DNA from: Cyanobacterium stanieri LEGE 03274 | Lineage (GTDB): Bacteria; Cyanobacteriota; Cyanobacteriia; Cyanobacteriales; Cyanobacteriaceae | Assembly (NCBI RefSeq): GCF_015207825.1 | Contig: NZ_JADEWC010000015.1 | Coordinates: 1-64,000, forward strand | Direction of reading: 5' to 3' | DNA length: 64,000 nucleotides | In this document: piece by piece, positions 9,075 through 17,913 of the stretch | Numbering within the stretch: the first letter of the stretch is position 1 | How the letters are laid out: every line of letters starts with the position of its first letter | Program-made: the position numbers and the translations under genes | Notes under the pieces: model-generated | Seen by the model: only the letters and a program-made list of their open reading frames with translations | Database searches by the model: none | What the model was told of the DNA's origin: nothing

Positions 9075-10028
9075 TTAAACAAAAGTACATTCCCCAGCCA
9101 CTTCCAAACGGCGATATTCGTCAATTTTAAGGAATTTATCCCCTAATCTATCAGCCACATCAGGAGAAATCCAGCCCATTTGTTTACATACATGGATAGC
9201 GGCCGCATATTTTGCCCGTCTCGCCCCATCCAATACCTTGATGGCTAATCCCATATCTTGGCTAATATTACCAATACACTGTAATCCTTCTGCCCCAGAT
9301 TTACTAACCAAAGCCCCCTCGGTAAGAGTCATAAATTCTGTATCAAAAGCCCCTTCCCCTGCTATCATCTGAGGATTATGAGTCATAGCGCGCAAAATTC
9401 GCTCTAAGTCAATATTACTACCACAGGCAAGTTTAGCGTAAAGGGTAGCAATTTGTGATAGAGGTAGGGCATAGGTAGGCACACCGCAATCATCCCTCGC
9501 AGCCATCAATTCATCAGGGGGCATGGATAATAATTCAGAAATTTTCTTCAATACTAAACCCTGTATCGGATTGGAGCGATGAAAATAGTTTTCTAAACTC
9601 CAGTTACGTTGCTGACAGGCAGCTAACATTCCAGCGTGTTTTCCCGAACAATTGTGCTGCAGGGGGCTATCTTTTCCCTCTGGTATAGGGCATTTGAGGG
9701 CATTGGGATCAATATCTGCTTTCCAAAGGATGTTAAATACTTGTCTAGCTTGTTCGATAGTACCTTTATGGGAGGCACACATGATTGCCAAATCTTGATC
9801 ATTTAGTTCAAATCTTTCTAATACTCCTGTACTAGATACCGCTAGGGCTTGGAAAGGTTTGAGGGCGGAGCGAGTAAAGGCGACGGTTTCGGGATTCCCC
9901 GCCGCACAAAGGGTGCGCCCTTTATCGTCGGCAACGGTAACTTCTACTTGATGGACGGATTCGGGGATACCTTCTCGCAGGAGGTGTACTTCTAGGGGTG
10001 GGTATGGACTACGTTTTAATCTACTCAT
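9075..10028 (-). CDS. L-asparaginase II, Rhizobium etli AnsA-type (PF06089)
   Basis: 317 aa. Hydrolyses L-asparagine to aspartate and ammonia. It belongs to the thermolabile Rhizobium type, unrelated to bacterial AnsA/AnsB and to the Ntn-type enzymes. Motifs: RSALKPFQAL (a serine/lysine pair like serine beta-lactamases), CASHKGT, HNCSGKHAGM and ARDDCGVPTYALPL. A glycine-rich segment near residue 240 (SKSGAEGLQ) completes the active-site region. Cytoplasmic, no signal peptide. The start at 10028 begins MSRLKRSPYPPLEVHLLREG, matching the usual family N-terminus. Confidence 0.88.
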   Translation of the reverse strand: MSRLKRSPYPPLEVHLLREGIPESVHQVEVTVADDKGRTLCAAGNPETVAFTRSALKPFQALAVSSTGVLERFELNDQDLAIMCASHKGTIEQARQVFNILWKADIDPNALKCPIPEGKDSPLQHNCSGKHAGMLAACQQRNWSLENYFHRSNPIQGLVLKKISELLSMPPDELMAARDDCGVPTYALPLSQIATLYAKLACGSNIDLERILRAMTHNPQMIAGEGAFDTEFMTLTEGALVSKSGAEGLQCIGNISQDMGLAIKVLDGARRAKYAAAIHVCKQMGWISPDVADRLGDKFLKIDEYRRLEVAGECTFV

Positions 10029-10066
10029 TTATTATTGTATTTGGGTTTGTGTGTCGATTTTTGTTG

Positions 10067-10552
10067 TTAACTTAACCAGAATAGGATGATACCACTTACC
10101 ATCAGGGCGATGAGTAATAAACCGCTTTTTTCTAATCTTTTTAAAACTGGTTCTACTTGGTAGCTGAATATTAATCGATCTCGATTATAAATTTCTAGGG
10201 GTTTTTCCCATACTTGTCCATCATACCAGCTTGATTCTTCGTAAACTATTTTTGTTTTCTTGAGGCGATCGCCTATATACTTCCATCCTAAATATAATCG
10301 TATCAAAACAAAGGCAACGAACAACCCAGAGCCTAAGGCACTAGCAATGAGGAAGGGAAAAGTTTGCTCGTCGGGGGGAAAACTAGCACTAGAAATGGGG
10401 GCGGTGAGCAATAAACTTAAACTCCAAACCCCTGATAATTTGGAAAAAAATTTAGTTTTGGGTAAGGTTACCCACTGAAAAAACCAAGATTGACTTAATT
10501 CTTGATATTCGTTAACGGGTTGTTGTTCAACGGGTACAGGACAAAATGACAT
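10067..10552 (-). CDS. CGLD27-family membrane protein (DUF1230)
   Basis: 161 aa from the ATG at 10552. Conserved in cyanobacteria, green algae and plants (CGLD27). Recognisable blocks: the N-terminal CPVPVEQQPVNEYQEL, SWFFQWVTL, and ESSWYDGQVWEKP followed by RDRLIFSYQVEPVLKRL. Two membrane regions are visible: a pair around residues 40-90 and a C-terminal helix (LLLIALMVSGIILFWLS). The biochemical function is not established; a role in photosynthetic acclimation or metal homeostasis has been suggested for plant homologues. Upstream codons to 10606 lie in degenerate intergenic repeat sequence and are excluded. Confidence 0.75.
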   Translation of the reverse strand: MSFCPVPVEQQPVNEYQELSQSWFFQWVTLPKTKFFSKLSGVWSLSLLLTAPISSASFPPDEQTFPFLIASALGSGLFVAFVLIRLYLGWKYIGDRLKKTKIVYEESSWYDGQVWEKPLEIYNRDRLIFSYQVEPVLKRLEKSGLLLIALMVSGIILFWLS

Positions 10553-10661
10553 AATTATAAATAATGGATAATTGATAATGAATAATGAAAAAAAATTAGT
10601 CATCAATTACCAATTGTAAATTATTCTTACGATCCCTTGTTTTGTCTTTATATATTTAACA

Positions 10662-10677
10662 AGGGGTTTTAACCCCT
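10662..10677. repeat. GC hairpin AGGGGTT/AACCCCT
   Basis: A 7-bp perfect stem with a 2-base loop between rsfS and the CGLD27 gene. The same stem recurs at 52736-52752 with loop TTC. It could end rsfS transcription, but no U-tract follows on either strand. Confidence 0.5.
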
Positions 10678-10715
10678 CCTATCTAAGTTAAACTTTGTAC
10701 ATCTCATGGAACTAA

Positions 10716-11141
10716 TTATTTATTCATCCATTCCTGATTATCAATGGTAGTGGCTCTGCCCCAGAAGGCTTCTAAACCGTAGTATTCACGGGCTTCGGGT
10801 AAAAAGATATGGGCAATGACATCCCCATAATCATGTAAAATCCAGTTACCCTCGCTTTTGCCTTCTACCCTCACAGGTTCGATGCCTAGTTTATCGCTTA
10901 CTTTTCCTTCAATGGATAGGGAAATCGCCCTTAATTGAGGAACAGAAAAACCAGTGATAACGATAAAATAATCTGCGAGGTAGGATAATTGGGAAACATC
11001 GAGAATTTTTATGTCTTCCCCCTTGCGATCGTCGGCGGCATCAGCAATAATAAAAGCTAATTCTTTACTGTCAAAAGGTTTGTTTACATGGTCGTTGGTT
11101 GAATTTAATTGATGCTCTATTTGTAGATCAGATTTAGTCAT
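10716..11141 (-). CDS. rsfS: Ribosome silencing factor RsfS (Iojap family)
   Basis: 141 aa. RsfS binds ribosomal protein uL14 and blocks 30S-50S joining under nutrient limitation. The family core spans residues ~28-135: ADAADDRKGEDIKILDVSQLSYLADYFIVITG, then GNWILHDYGDVIAHIFLPEAREYYGLEAFW. An N-terminal ~25-residue hydrophilic extension (MTKSDLQIEHQ...) precedes the domain, which is common in cyanobacterial versions. The gene is divergent from moxR, with ~100 bp between the two starts. Confidence 0.92.
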   Translation of the reverse strand: MTKSDLQIEHQLNSTNDHVNKPFDSKELAFIIADAADDRKGEDIKILDVSQLSYLADYFIVITGFSVPQLRAISLSIEGKVSDKLGIEPVRVEGKSEGNWILHDYGDVIAHIFLPEAREYYGLEAFWGRATTIDNQEWMNK

Positions 11142-11242
11142 TCAAAAACATTTTGCACTCTATTTTTTCTTATTATAACCATCCTTTGTAGAAGCTGAAC
11201 CGTTGCTATAATTAGGGGATAAAATCCATTTATAATTCTTCC

Positions 11243-12154
11243 ATGAGAGAAAAAATTACCGCCCTTCAAGACAATTTAGCCCGTGCGATCGTGGGAAAAG
11301 AAGAACCGATAAAATTAGTGATGGTAGCCCTCCTTAGTGGTGGTCATGCCCTCCTTGAAGACGTTCCGGGGGTTGGTAAAACCTTGTTGGCAAAATCCCT
11401 AGCTAAGTCCATTAACGGTAGGTTTCAGAGAATCCAATGCACCCCCGATTTATTACCTAGTGATGTGACGGGGACTAATATTTGGAATCCGAGTAGTAGG
11501 GAGTTTGAATTTTTACCCGGTCCGGCTTTTGCTAATATTCTCTTAGCCGATGAAATTAACCGTGCTACCCCTCGAACTCAATCTTCTTTGTTGGAAGTAA
11601 TGGAGGAAAAACAAATTACGGTGGATGGTGAGGCTCGTAATGTACCTAATCCTTTTTTTGTTATTGCCACCCAAAACCCCGTGGAATATCAGGGGACATT
11701 TCCTCTACCTGAAGCACAAATGGATCGTTTTACAATCTCTTTGAGTGTGGGTTATCCTTCCCCTGAGGAGGAACTTTTGATGTTACAAAAACAACTGGAT
11801 AAGGGTTTGATAGGGGATGATTTAACTCCTTGTATTTCTTTAGAGGATGTGATCGATTTACAAAAATCTTGTCAAAAAATTAAAGTGGCTCCTGAGTTAC
11901 AAAAATATATTGTTGATTTGATAACTACTTCTCGGAATGATGATGAAATCAGTTTAGGGGTAAGCCCTCGGGGTACGTCTGCCATGCAAAGGGCTGTTCA
12001 AGCTCTGGCTTTTATTGAGGGAAGGGATTATGCAACCCCTGATGATGTGAAATATTTAGCCCCCCATGTTTTGGCTCATCGTCTGATTGCTAGGGGGGGG
12101 AGAAATCCTAAGGTAATTATTGATCGCTTGTTGCGTACTGTGCCTTTGGCTTAG
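11243..12154 (+). CDS. MoxR-family AAA+ ATPase
   Basis: 303 aa. AAA+ chaperone of the MoxR type. Walker A is VPGVGKTLLA (residues 41-50), Walker B ILLADEINRATPRTQ, sensor 1 IATQNPVEYQGTFPLPEAQMDRF, and the C-terminal lid contains SPRGTSAMQRA. MoxR proteins usually work with a VWA-domain partner and a DUF58 protein to mature metalloenzymes or cell-surface proteins. Neither partner is encoded next to it, so the client is unknown. The stop is followed directly by a GC hairpin (12161-12177). Confidence 0.9.
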   Translation: MREKITALQDNLARAIVGKEEPIKLVMVALLSGGHALLEDVPGVGKTLLAKSLAKSINGRFQRIQCTPDLLPSDVTGTNIWNPSSREFEFLPGPAFANILLADEINRATPRTQSSLLEVMEEKQITVDGEARNVPNPFFVIATQNPVEYQGTFPLPEAQMDRFTISLSVGYPSPEEELLMLQKQLDKGLIGDDLTPCISLEDVIDLQKSCQKIKVAPELQKYIVDLITTSRNDDEISLGVSPRGTSAMQRAVQALAFIEGRDYATPDDVKYLAPHVLAHRLIARGGRNPKVIIDRLLRTVPLA

Positions 12155-12160
12155 TATTGC

Positions 12161-12177
12161 GGTGGGCATTGCCCACC
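12161..12177. repeat. GGTGGGC/GCCCACC hairpin
   Basis: A 7-bp perfect stem with loop ATT, 7 bases after the moxR stop. An identical stem with loop CAT occurs at 18237-18253. No T-run follows, so this is a repeated hairpin that might serve as a transcription end, not a canonical terminator. Confidence 0.6.
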
Positions 12178-12181
12178 CGAT

Positions 12182-12226
12182 ACCTGACACTTTTACAAAA
12201 CTATAAATTTTATCCCGAAATCAGGT
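12182..12226. repeat. 45-bp element with ACCTGA/TCAGGT inverted ends, copy 1
   Basis: Begins ACCTGACACTTTTACAAAAC and ends with TCAGGT. The interior TATAAATTTTAT is shared with the second copy at 48811-48854. It sits between the convergent moxR and ycf39 stops. Non-coding, and too short to carry anything but its ends. Confidence 0.75.
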
Positions 12227-12231
12227 TATTT

Positions 12232-13203
12232 CTATTTGAAGAAACTGCCTTTCTTTTTCTTTTTCTTCTTACTTTGTTCTAAGTCAATTTCTCTGACTTT
12301 TTTCATGATGCGGGTGAAATATTCTTCTAAGTAGTCTTCTAGTTTGGTAATATCATCTCGGTCAACTTGTAATTTTTCATAGACATCATCCATGGGGGCA
12401 TTCATGGGTTTACCCCCTGCAATGACTTCGGCAAAAGCAAGACGATCTGAGGCGTTTAGTGTCCAACCAAACCAACGGGTAAAGCCCCTTAAAAATCTTA
12501 ATAGCCCGATGGGAATGCGGGAAACTTTGGCTTCTTTTCCTGAGAGTCTTTCACATAACCTAATTATTTCTTCTCCGCTCCAGGCGCGATCGCCCATAAT
12601 CGGGAAAGTTTGCTTATTGGTTTCGGGAATCTCAAGGGCATTAATCACAAATTTTGCCACATCCTGAGTATTCATATAAGCAATGGGAGTATTTTCCCCA
12701 CTCACCCACACAGGTTGATTATCCAAAATAGGAATACCATATTGAGGAATCAAACCCTGCATAAATCCAGCTAATTGGAAGATAGTATAATCCAACCCCG
12801 ACTCCTGTAAAAATAACTCAGTACAATATTTAATATTCATCAGAGGAACATTTTCAAATTCCTTAGCATTCACAATACTAAAGAAGATATAACGTTTAAT
12901 ATCAGCTTCTTGGGTAGCCTGAATCAAATTAACCTTACCCTGCCAATCCACCTGCTTAATACTCAACGAACTTGTCGCCCTGGTGGTAGCCGCATCCACT
13001 ACTGCATCAACTTCTTTTAAGGCTGGGGGTAAAGTTTCTGGCTTACAAATATCCCCAACAATTAATTCCGCTCCCCACTCTTTTAAAAAACTAGCTTTTC
13101 CTGTATTTCTGACCAAACAACGTACTTCATAATCATTATCTAGGGCATGGCGCACAATTTGTCTTCCCAGTGTGCCTGTTGCTCCAACTACTAATATTTT
13201 CAT
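12232..13203 (-). CDS. ycf39: Photosystem II assembly factor Ycf39 (HCF244 homologue)
   Basis: 323 aa, atypical short-chain dehydrogenase/NmrA fold. The dinucleotide-binding motif GATGTLG occupies residues 7-13, followed by VRCLVRN. The usual SDR YxxxK is replaced, as in other Ycf39 proteins, by INIKYCTELFLQESGLDYTIF-like sequence (residues ~125-145). Ycf39 works with high-light-inducible proteins in early D1/PSII reaction-centre assembly and chlorophyll delivery. The C-terminus ends in a run of seven lysines followed by GSFFK, probably a disordered basic tail. No hli gene is adjacent. Length matches the family (~325 aa). Confidence 0.85.
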   Translation of the reverse strand: MKILVVGATGTLGRQIVRHALDNDYEVRCLVRNTGKASFLKEWGAELIVGDICKPETLPPALKEVDAVVDAATTRATSSLSIKQVDWQGKVNLIQATQEADIKRYIFFSIVNAKEFENVPLMNIKYCTELFLQESGLDYTIFQLAGFMQGLIPQYGIPILDNQPVWVSGENTPIAYMNTQDVAKFVINALEIPETNKQTFPIMGDRAWSGEEIIRLCERLSGKEAKVSRIPIGLLRFLRGFTRWFGWTLNASDRLAFAEVIAGGKPMNAPMDDVYEKLQVDRDDITKLEDYLEEYFTRIMKKVREIDLEQSKKKKKKKGSFFK

Positions 13204-13370
13204 TATAATTATTAATTTATTTTACATATTTTAAACTTTCATTAAGATTTTATCAGAAAAGCCCTTATTTAATTTTTTTAATGGAATAGGGAACAAGGTA
13301 TCTCGACTTCCCTCGATAACCATGGGGAACGGGGAATGGTATCGTTAGATATTGACATTAATCATATTGA

Positions 13371-14591
13371 TTAGGTCAAATGTTGTCCAAATAACCAGCC
13401 TGTAGTCCAAGCATTTTGAAAGTTAAATCCCCCCGTCACTCCATCAATATCTAATATTTCCCCTGCAAAATAAAGCCCTTCACACTTTTTACTTTCCATA
13501 CTTTTAAAATCAATTTCTTTTAGGGAAACACCGCCACAGGTCACAAATTCATCTTTAAAAACCCCTTTCCCTTCTATTTTATAAACTCCCCTTGTCAATT
13601 CAAATGCTAATTTTTCTAATTCTTTTTTTGTGATTTCTGCCCAAATTTTATCATTACTTAATAAACTATAATTTACCAAACTTTGCCATAATCTCTTAGG
13701 TAAATTATAACCATTGTAGTTAATAACTTTTTGCTTTGCTTTATTACTTTTTAAATTGTTTAATTCTGATTTAATAGTTTCTGGATTGTCTTCAGGTAGC
13801 CAATTAATAATTAACTCCATCTGATAATTATGATCATGCAATACCCTTGCTCCCCAAGCTGATAACTTAAGCACAGCAGGGCCACTTAAACCCCAATGGG
13901 TAATTAATAAAGGGCCTTGTTGTTCCAACTTTTTTCCTTTTTTTTGTTTTAGCTGAATATGAACATTTTCTGAGCTAATTCCTGCTAAGTCTTTGATTCT
14001 AGGATCATTTATTTTAAAAGTAAATAATGAAGGAATAGGAGGTTTAATATTATGTCCTAAAAATTCTGACCATTGATAACCTAATCTATTACTTCCTGTG
14101 GCGATTAAAACTTTATCTGCTGAAAATTCTTCCCCTGATTTGAGGGTAATAATAAATTTATTTCCTTCTTTCTTGATACTTTTAACGGGGGTTTGGGTTT
14201 TGATTTTAATACCCAATGATTTAGCTGTATTTATCAGGCAATCGATAATGGTTTGAGAATCATCAGTAATAGGAAACATACGCCCATCGGCTTCGGTTTT
14301 TAGTTTAACGCCCTTATCGGTAAACCATTTGACGGTGTCTTGGGGTTGAAAACGGGAAAATGCTCCCCTTAACTCTCTACCACCACGGGGATAGTTGGTA
14401 ATTAGTTGACCTGGGTTAAAGCAGTGGTGAGTAACGTTACATCTACCGCCCCCAGATATTTTGACTTTGCCTAATAGTTTCTTACTGGCTTCGAGGATGG
14501 TTATTTGCGCTTGGGGGTGATGGGTGGCGGCACTGATAGCGCCAAAAAATCCCGCTGCCCCTCCGCCAATGATGGTTATTTTTTGATTCAT
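13371..14591 (-). CDS. BaiN/HI0933-family flavoprotein (YhiN-like)
   Basis: 406 aa. FAD-binding protein of the HI0933/YhiN family. The N-terminal Rossmann motif is IIGGGAAGFFGAISAA, and the family signature is LLGKVKISGGGRCNVTH. The C-terminal FAD-contact segment is GLYFAGEILDIDGVTGGFNFQNAWTTGW. RGVYKIEGKGVFKDEFVTCGGVSLKEID is also characteristic. The physiological reaction is unknown in cyanobacteria; homologues act as reductases. Upstream lie a GC hairpin (14608-14627) and then aroC on the same strand, so read-through from aroC is possible. Confidence 0.85.
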   Translation of the reverse strand: MNQKITIIGGGAAGFFGAISAATHHPQAQITILEASKKLLGKVKISGGGRCNVTHHCFNPGQLITNYPRGGRELRGAFSRFQPQDTVKWFTDKGVKLKTEADGRMFPITDDSQTIIDCLINTAKSLGIKIKTQTPVKSIKKEGNKFIITLKSGEEFSADKVLIATGSNRLGYQWSEFLGHNIKPPIPSLFTFKINDPRIKDLAGISSENVHIQLKQKKGKKLEQQGPLLITHWGLSGPAVLKLSAWGARVLHDHNYQMELIINWLPEDNPETIKSELNNLKSNKAKQKVINYNGYNLPKRLWQSLVNYSLLSNDKIWAEITKKELEKLAFELTRGVYKIEGKGVFKDEFVTCGGVSLKEIDFKSMESKKCEGLYFAGEILDIDGVTGGFNFQNAWTTGWLFGQHLT

Positions 14592-14607
14592 ATTAGATTC
14601 CCCCTAG

Positions 14608-14627
14608 CCCCCCGCAAATTCGGGGGG
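14608..14627. repeat. CCCCCCG/CGGGGGG hairpin
   Basis: A 7-bp GC-only stem with a 6-base loop (CAAATT), embedded in the common cyanobacterial intergenic text CCCCCTAGCCCCCC. It separates aroC from the downstream flavoprotein gene and may attenuate read-through. No T-tract is present on either strand. Confidence 0.55.
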
Positions 14628-14688
14628 AAGATAATTTGATTTTAGTTGATTGACATGGATAAAAAAATTCATTATCCATTATTCATTA

Positions 14689-15786
14689 TCAATTCTCAAT
14701 TAAATTACATTGTGCATGGTGGCGCAAAAGATGATCACACAATACAAGGGCTACCATGGCTTCTACCATGGGTACTGCTCTGGGTAGTACACAGGGATCA
14801 TGTCTTCCTTTGGCGGCGAGGGTGGTTTCTTCTCCTTCTTTGCTGACGGTTTTTTGCTCTTTGCCGATGGTGGCGGTGGGTTTGAAGGCGGCTCTGATGA
14901 CGATGTTTTCACCGTTGCTGATGCCCCCTTGGATGCCCCCTGAGCGATTGGTTACGGTGCGGGGGTTGCCATTGTCGTCTAGGTAAAATTCGTCGTTGTG
15001 TTGGCTTCCTGTGAGGGTTGTTCCTGCAAAACCTGAGCCGATTTCAAAGCCTTTGGTAGCGGGTAAGGACATGATAGCTTTGGCGAGATCTGCTTCTAAC
15101 TTGTCAAATACTGGTTCTCCTAGCCCTCTGGGGACGTTTCTGACGACACATTCGAGAGTACCTCCGAGGGAGTCTTTTTCTTTGCGAATTTGATCGATAA
15201 GGTCGATCATTTTTTGGGCGATCGCACCGTCGGGGCAACGAACTATATTACTTTCTACTTGCTCTTGGGTGAGGGTATCTTGGTTGATGTTGGTGGCTTC
15301 TATGTCTTTGATGCTTTTAACATAGGCGATGATTTCTACCCCGGCTATTTGTTTGAGAATTTTCTTGGCGATCGCCCCTGCGGCCACCCTACCGATGGTT
15401 TCACGGGCGGAGGAGCGCCCCCCACCCTGCCAATTACGGATACCATATTTTGCGTCATAGGTGGCATCGGCATGGGAAGGACGATATTTGACGGCCATTT
15501 CATCGTAATCTTGGGATCTTGCATCCTTATTTCTAACTAAAATGGCGATGGGAGTGCCGAGGGTTTTACCTTCAAATACCCCTGATACGATTTCGCATAA
15601 GTCGGATTCTTTGCGGGGAGTGGTAATCTTACTTTGCCCTGGCTTTCTACGGTTTAAATCTTCTTGTATTTCTTCGGCGCTAATCTCGATACGAGGGGGG
15701 CAACCATCAATGACAACGCCAACTCCGCCCCCATGGGATTCTCCAAATGTAGAGATTCTAAATAATTCACCAAAGATACTGCTCAT
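14689..15786 (-). CDS. aroC: Chorismate synthase
   Basis: 365 aa. Converts 5-enolpyruvylshikimate 3-phosphate to chorismate, using reduced FMN. Family signatures are complete: [17 protein letters not shown] near the N-terminus, [46 protein letters not shown] and [13 protein letters not shown]. The ORF is uninterrupted and of normal length. Plus-strand open frames across this gene are composition artefacts. Confidence 0.96.
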   Translation of the reverse strand: MSSIFGELFRISTFGESHGGGVGVVIDGCPPRIEISAEEIQEDLNRRKPGQSKITTPRKESDLCEIVSGVFEGKTLGTPIAILVRNKDARSQDYDEMAVKYRPSHADATYDAKYGIRNWQGGGRSSARETIGRVAAGAIAKKILKQIAGVEIIAYVKSIKDIEATNINQDTLTQEQVESNIVRCPDGAIAQKMIDLIDQIRKEKDSLGGTLECVVRNVPRGLGEPVFDKLEADLAKAIMSLPATKGFEIGSGFAGTTLTGSQHNDEFYLDDNGNPRTVTNRSGGIQGGISNGENIVIRAAFKPTATIGKEQKTVSKEGEETTLAAKGRHDPCVLPRAVPMVEAMVALVLCDHLLRHHAQCNLIEN

Positions 15787-15867
15787 TTATAAAAAGGTAA
15801 TGTAAAGGTAGTGGAATGTGAAAGGTTTTCTATACTATATCTATTGTTCATGGTTCATTGTCCGTTG

Positions 15868-16770
15868 TCAATGAATTTTCGTGGGGCTATATAGGGGAGT
15901 GGTGGAAACAATTTCTAAGTTTTGATTTACCCACAAAAGGGATATATCAGTAATTTGATTATTTTCATAGGTGACGATGGAATAGTTATGGGCTTTGATG
16001 CCTTGTTTTTCTTGGATGCGAGGGGTTGAGGCGGCATTGAGATAGATGGTATTATGTTGATCCCTATTAATAATAGTTCTTAATCTTGCTTTGGTGTGTC
16101 TTAGGCGATGGTGCATATGTCCAAAGGTAACTAGACTAATGGTTTTATCTAATTGACGGCTAAGGGCGATCGCCCCTTGAAAATCAGGATCGCCAAAATC
16201 ACCCCCGATGGGATTCCAATCCTTACCACAAGTATCCTCAGGGTTAGCCCCCAACCCAAAAGGGCCATTATGTCCCACAAAAATCACATTAGATTGAGTC
16301 GTTTGTTTACATTGCTCAAAAATCCTTTGACTAGAATCATCAAAGCTAGACACCCCATAGCGTTGAGCATAAAAATCCTCACACTTCCACTTTGAACCAC
16401 CCCAGCTAAAAGGACGACTTCCCACTACCGATAACCCCAAATGGGCAAAATCTAACCTACCATACCCCACATGACTACATCCCAGCAAATCTAACTGTTG
16501 TTGTACCCTATCTTCTTTGTTATGATCATAGGGAGATTTTTTCCTGCCCCACTTCGTAGCCGAATACCAAGCATCATGATTACCCAAAACCACCGCCTTA
16601 GGGATTTCTAACCTCGCCACGTGCCCCACCACCTCAAGGGATTCATTGCCAAAATCCCCCACCAATAACACCAAATCAACTTCCAAAAACTTTAGAATTT
16701 GATGATCTAAACTATTCCATTGATCATGAATATCTCCAATCACCGCAACTTTTATCTTTCTTTGCACCAT
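15868..16770 (-). CDS. Calcineurin-like metallophosphoesterase, TIGR04168-like
   Basis: 300 aa. The metal-ligand motifs of the calcineurin fold are present in order: GDIHDQW (residues ~12-18), GDFGNE, GNHDAW, GHNGPFG and GHMHHRL. The sequence pattern, including SWGGSKWKCEDFYAQRYGV, matches a cyanobacterial/plant family annotated as TIGR04168. The substrate is not known. Cytoplasmic. The gene lies 82 bp beyond the aroC start and is transcribed towards aroC. Confidence 0.82.
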   Translation of the reverse strand: MVQRKIKVAVIGDIHDQWNSLDHQILKFLEVDLVLLVGDFGNESLEVVGHVARLEIPKAVVLGNHDAWYSATKWGRKKSPYDHNKEDRVQQQLDLLGCSHVGYGRLDFAHLGLSVVGSRPFSWGGSKWKCEDFYAQRYGVSSFDDSSQRIFEQCKQTTQSNVIFVGHNGPFGLGANPEDTCGKDWNPIGGDFGDPDFQGAIALSRQLDKTISLVTFGHMHHRLRHTKARLRTIINRDQHNTIYLNAASTPRIQEKQGIKAHNYSIVTYENNQITDISLLWVNQNLEIVSTTPLYSPTKIH

Positions 16771-16917
16771 TAAATTAAATCTATTTCTTATTTACCTTTC
16801 TTAATATTGTTACCTAAAATTAACAAAAGTTGCACCCTAATTCTCAGGATAATAAAAATGTCTGAATGTGATAATATATCTAAGTAATAAAAACAAATAT
16901 ATTAATATTTTTTTACT

Positions 16918-17445
16918 ATGAATGAGAATCTTCCAGTAGTTTATATCTCTATTTTACTTGGAATTTTAAGCATTGTTGCTGTTCTTTTATTAAGACAAAT
17001 TATCAAAACTAGAAAAGTAGAAAATCGTTTTTCCACCCTACAAAAAAAACTTACAAAAGAGAGGGGAACAGCGGAAGAATATTACGAATTAGCTAGTATT
17101 TATCTTGATAAAAAACTCTATGTTCAAGCAGTACAATTATTACAAAGAGCCTTAAAAGCATCCGATGACATTGAGGCAGAAAATAAAGCCTTAATTTATA
17201 ATGCCCTTGGTTTCGCTCATTTTTCCCAAGAACAATATGATATTGCTATTCGTAACTATAAAGAAGCTATTAAATTATACCCCGAATATGCGATCGCCCT
17301 TAACAATTTAGGTAACGTATATGAGAAAAAGCAACTCACCGCCCAAGCATTGGAAGTTTATAAAGAAGTATTAACCATTGATGCTAAAAATTCCGTTGCT
17401 AAACGTAGGGTAGAATCCCTCGAAAAAAGATTTGTTACCTCATAA
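16918..17445 (+). CDS. ycf37: TPR protein Ycf37 (photosystem I assembly)
   Basis: 175 aa. One N-terminal transmembrane helix (residues ~7-26) is followed by a basic stretch and three tetratricopeptide repeats (EEYYELASIYLDKKLYVQAVQLLQRAL; IYNALGFAHFSQEQYDIAIRNYKEAIKLYPE; ALNNLGNVYEKKQLTAQALEVYKEVLTIDAK). Size, topology and repeat number match Ycf37, which stabilises or assembles photosystem I trimers in Synechocystis and corresponds to plant Pyg7. The gene is monocistronic and ends at a good intrinsic terminator. Confidence 0.78.
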   Translation: MNENLPVVYISILLGILSIVAVLLLRQIIKTRKVENRFSTLQKKLTKERGTAEEYYELASIYLDKKLYVQAVQLLQRALKASDDIEAENKALIYNALGFAHFSQEQYDIAIRNYKEAIKLYPEYAIALNNLGNVYEKKQLTAQALEVYKEVLTIDAKNSVAKRRVESLEKRFVTS

Positions 17446-17495
17446 TTTTGTTGAGCAATAAACATCTTTAAAAATTAGAACATTTTAACTAGATT

Positions 17496-17518
17496 TCGGG
17501 TTTATAGCCCGATTTTTT
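17496..17518 (+). terminator. Intrinsic terminator after ycf37
   Basis: Stem TCGGG (17496-17500) pairs with CCCGA (17508-17512) across a 7-base loop and is followed by six T residues. It lies about 50 bp downstream of the ycf37 stop. This is the clearest rho-independent terminator seen in the window. Confidence 0.75.
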
Positions 17519-17700
17519 ATAAGATTTTATATTAAGTTCGACCAATTAGTTATAAATAATATGAAATACTTAAATGTTTACGACAAATAAAACCTCTCAA
17601 ATAAAATCCCAGCCTAATTAACCTCAATTTAGGTTAAAACCCTTGACCATTCCTTGTATAGATTTATGGGTGCTGAATCCATTTATTTCCAAACATAAAA

Positions 17701-17750
17701 GTTCAATTCATTGAACGAAAAATCCGTAGCCTTGTAATTCATTACAAGGC
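17701..17750 (+). repeat. Two-hairpin dispersed repeat, copy E (core only)
   Basis: First palindrome GTTCAAT-TC-ATTGAAC (17701-17716), then ATCCGTAG, then the second hairpin CCTTGTAAT-TC-ATTACAAGG (17730-17749). Compared with copy A (CCGTGTAAT/ATTACACGG), the third stem base changes G to T and its partner C to A, so pairing is preserved. The left part (AAGTCC...GATCAC) is missing or unrecognisable. The rest of the 17446-17796 gap shows only the ycf37 terminator and AT-rich sequence. Confidence 0.78.
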
Positions 17751-17796
17751 GGGAAATACTGAAGTTAATTATATTTATAGCAATCTTTTTTATATT

Positions 17797-17913
17797 TCAT
17801 ATTAAAATAGGATTTTGCAAAAAATTTTCCTTTTATATATCCTTTGAAGTATCAATAATGAAATAAGTTTCCAGTAAAATATGACCTAAATAATCTTCAG
17901 GAAAATATAACAT
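17797..17913 (-). pseudogene. Decayed HEPN (DUF86) toxin, partner of the MNT gene
   Basis: An ATG at 17913, overlapping the 3' end of the nucleotidyltransferase gene, opens a 26-codon frame containing PEDYLGHILLETYFIIDTSKDI, then TAA (17833-17835). The same frame continues KENFLQNPILI before a TGA. Together these fit the start of DUF86 HEPN proteins (YLxHILxE...S-K-D-I-T-K-E-x-F-L-Q-x-x-I-L-x-R). Nothing of the catalytic RxxxxH region is recognisable farther on. The gene order (MNT then HEPN with overlapping start/stop) is the standard one for MNT-HEPN toxin-antitoxin pairs. Confidence 0.62.

Noticed and set aside
14756-15805. Several plus-strand open frames opposite aroC
   Set aside because: They shadow an intact, highly conserved chorismate synthase and have no family-like motifs.
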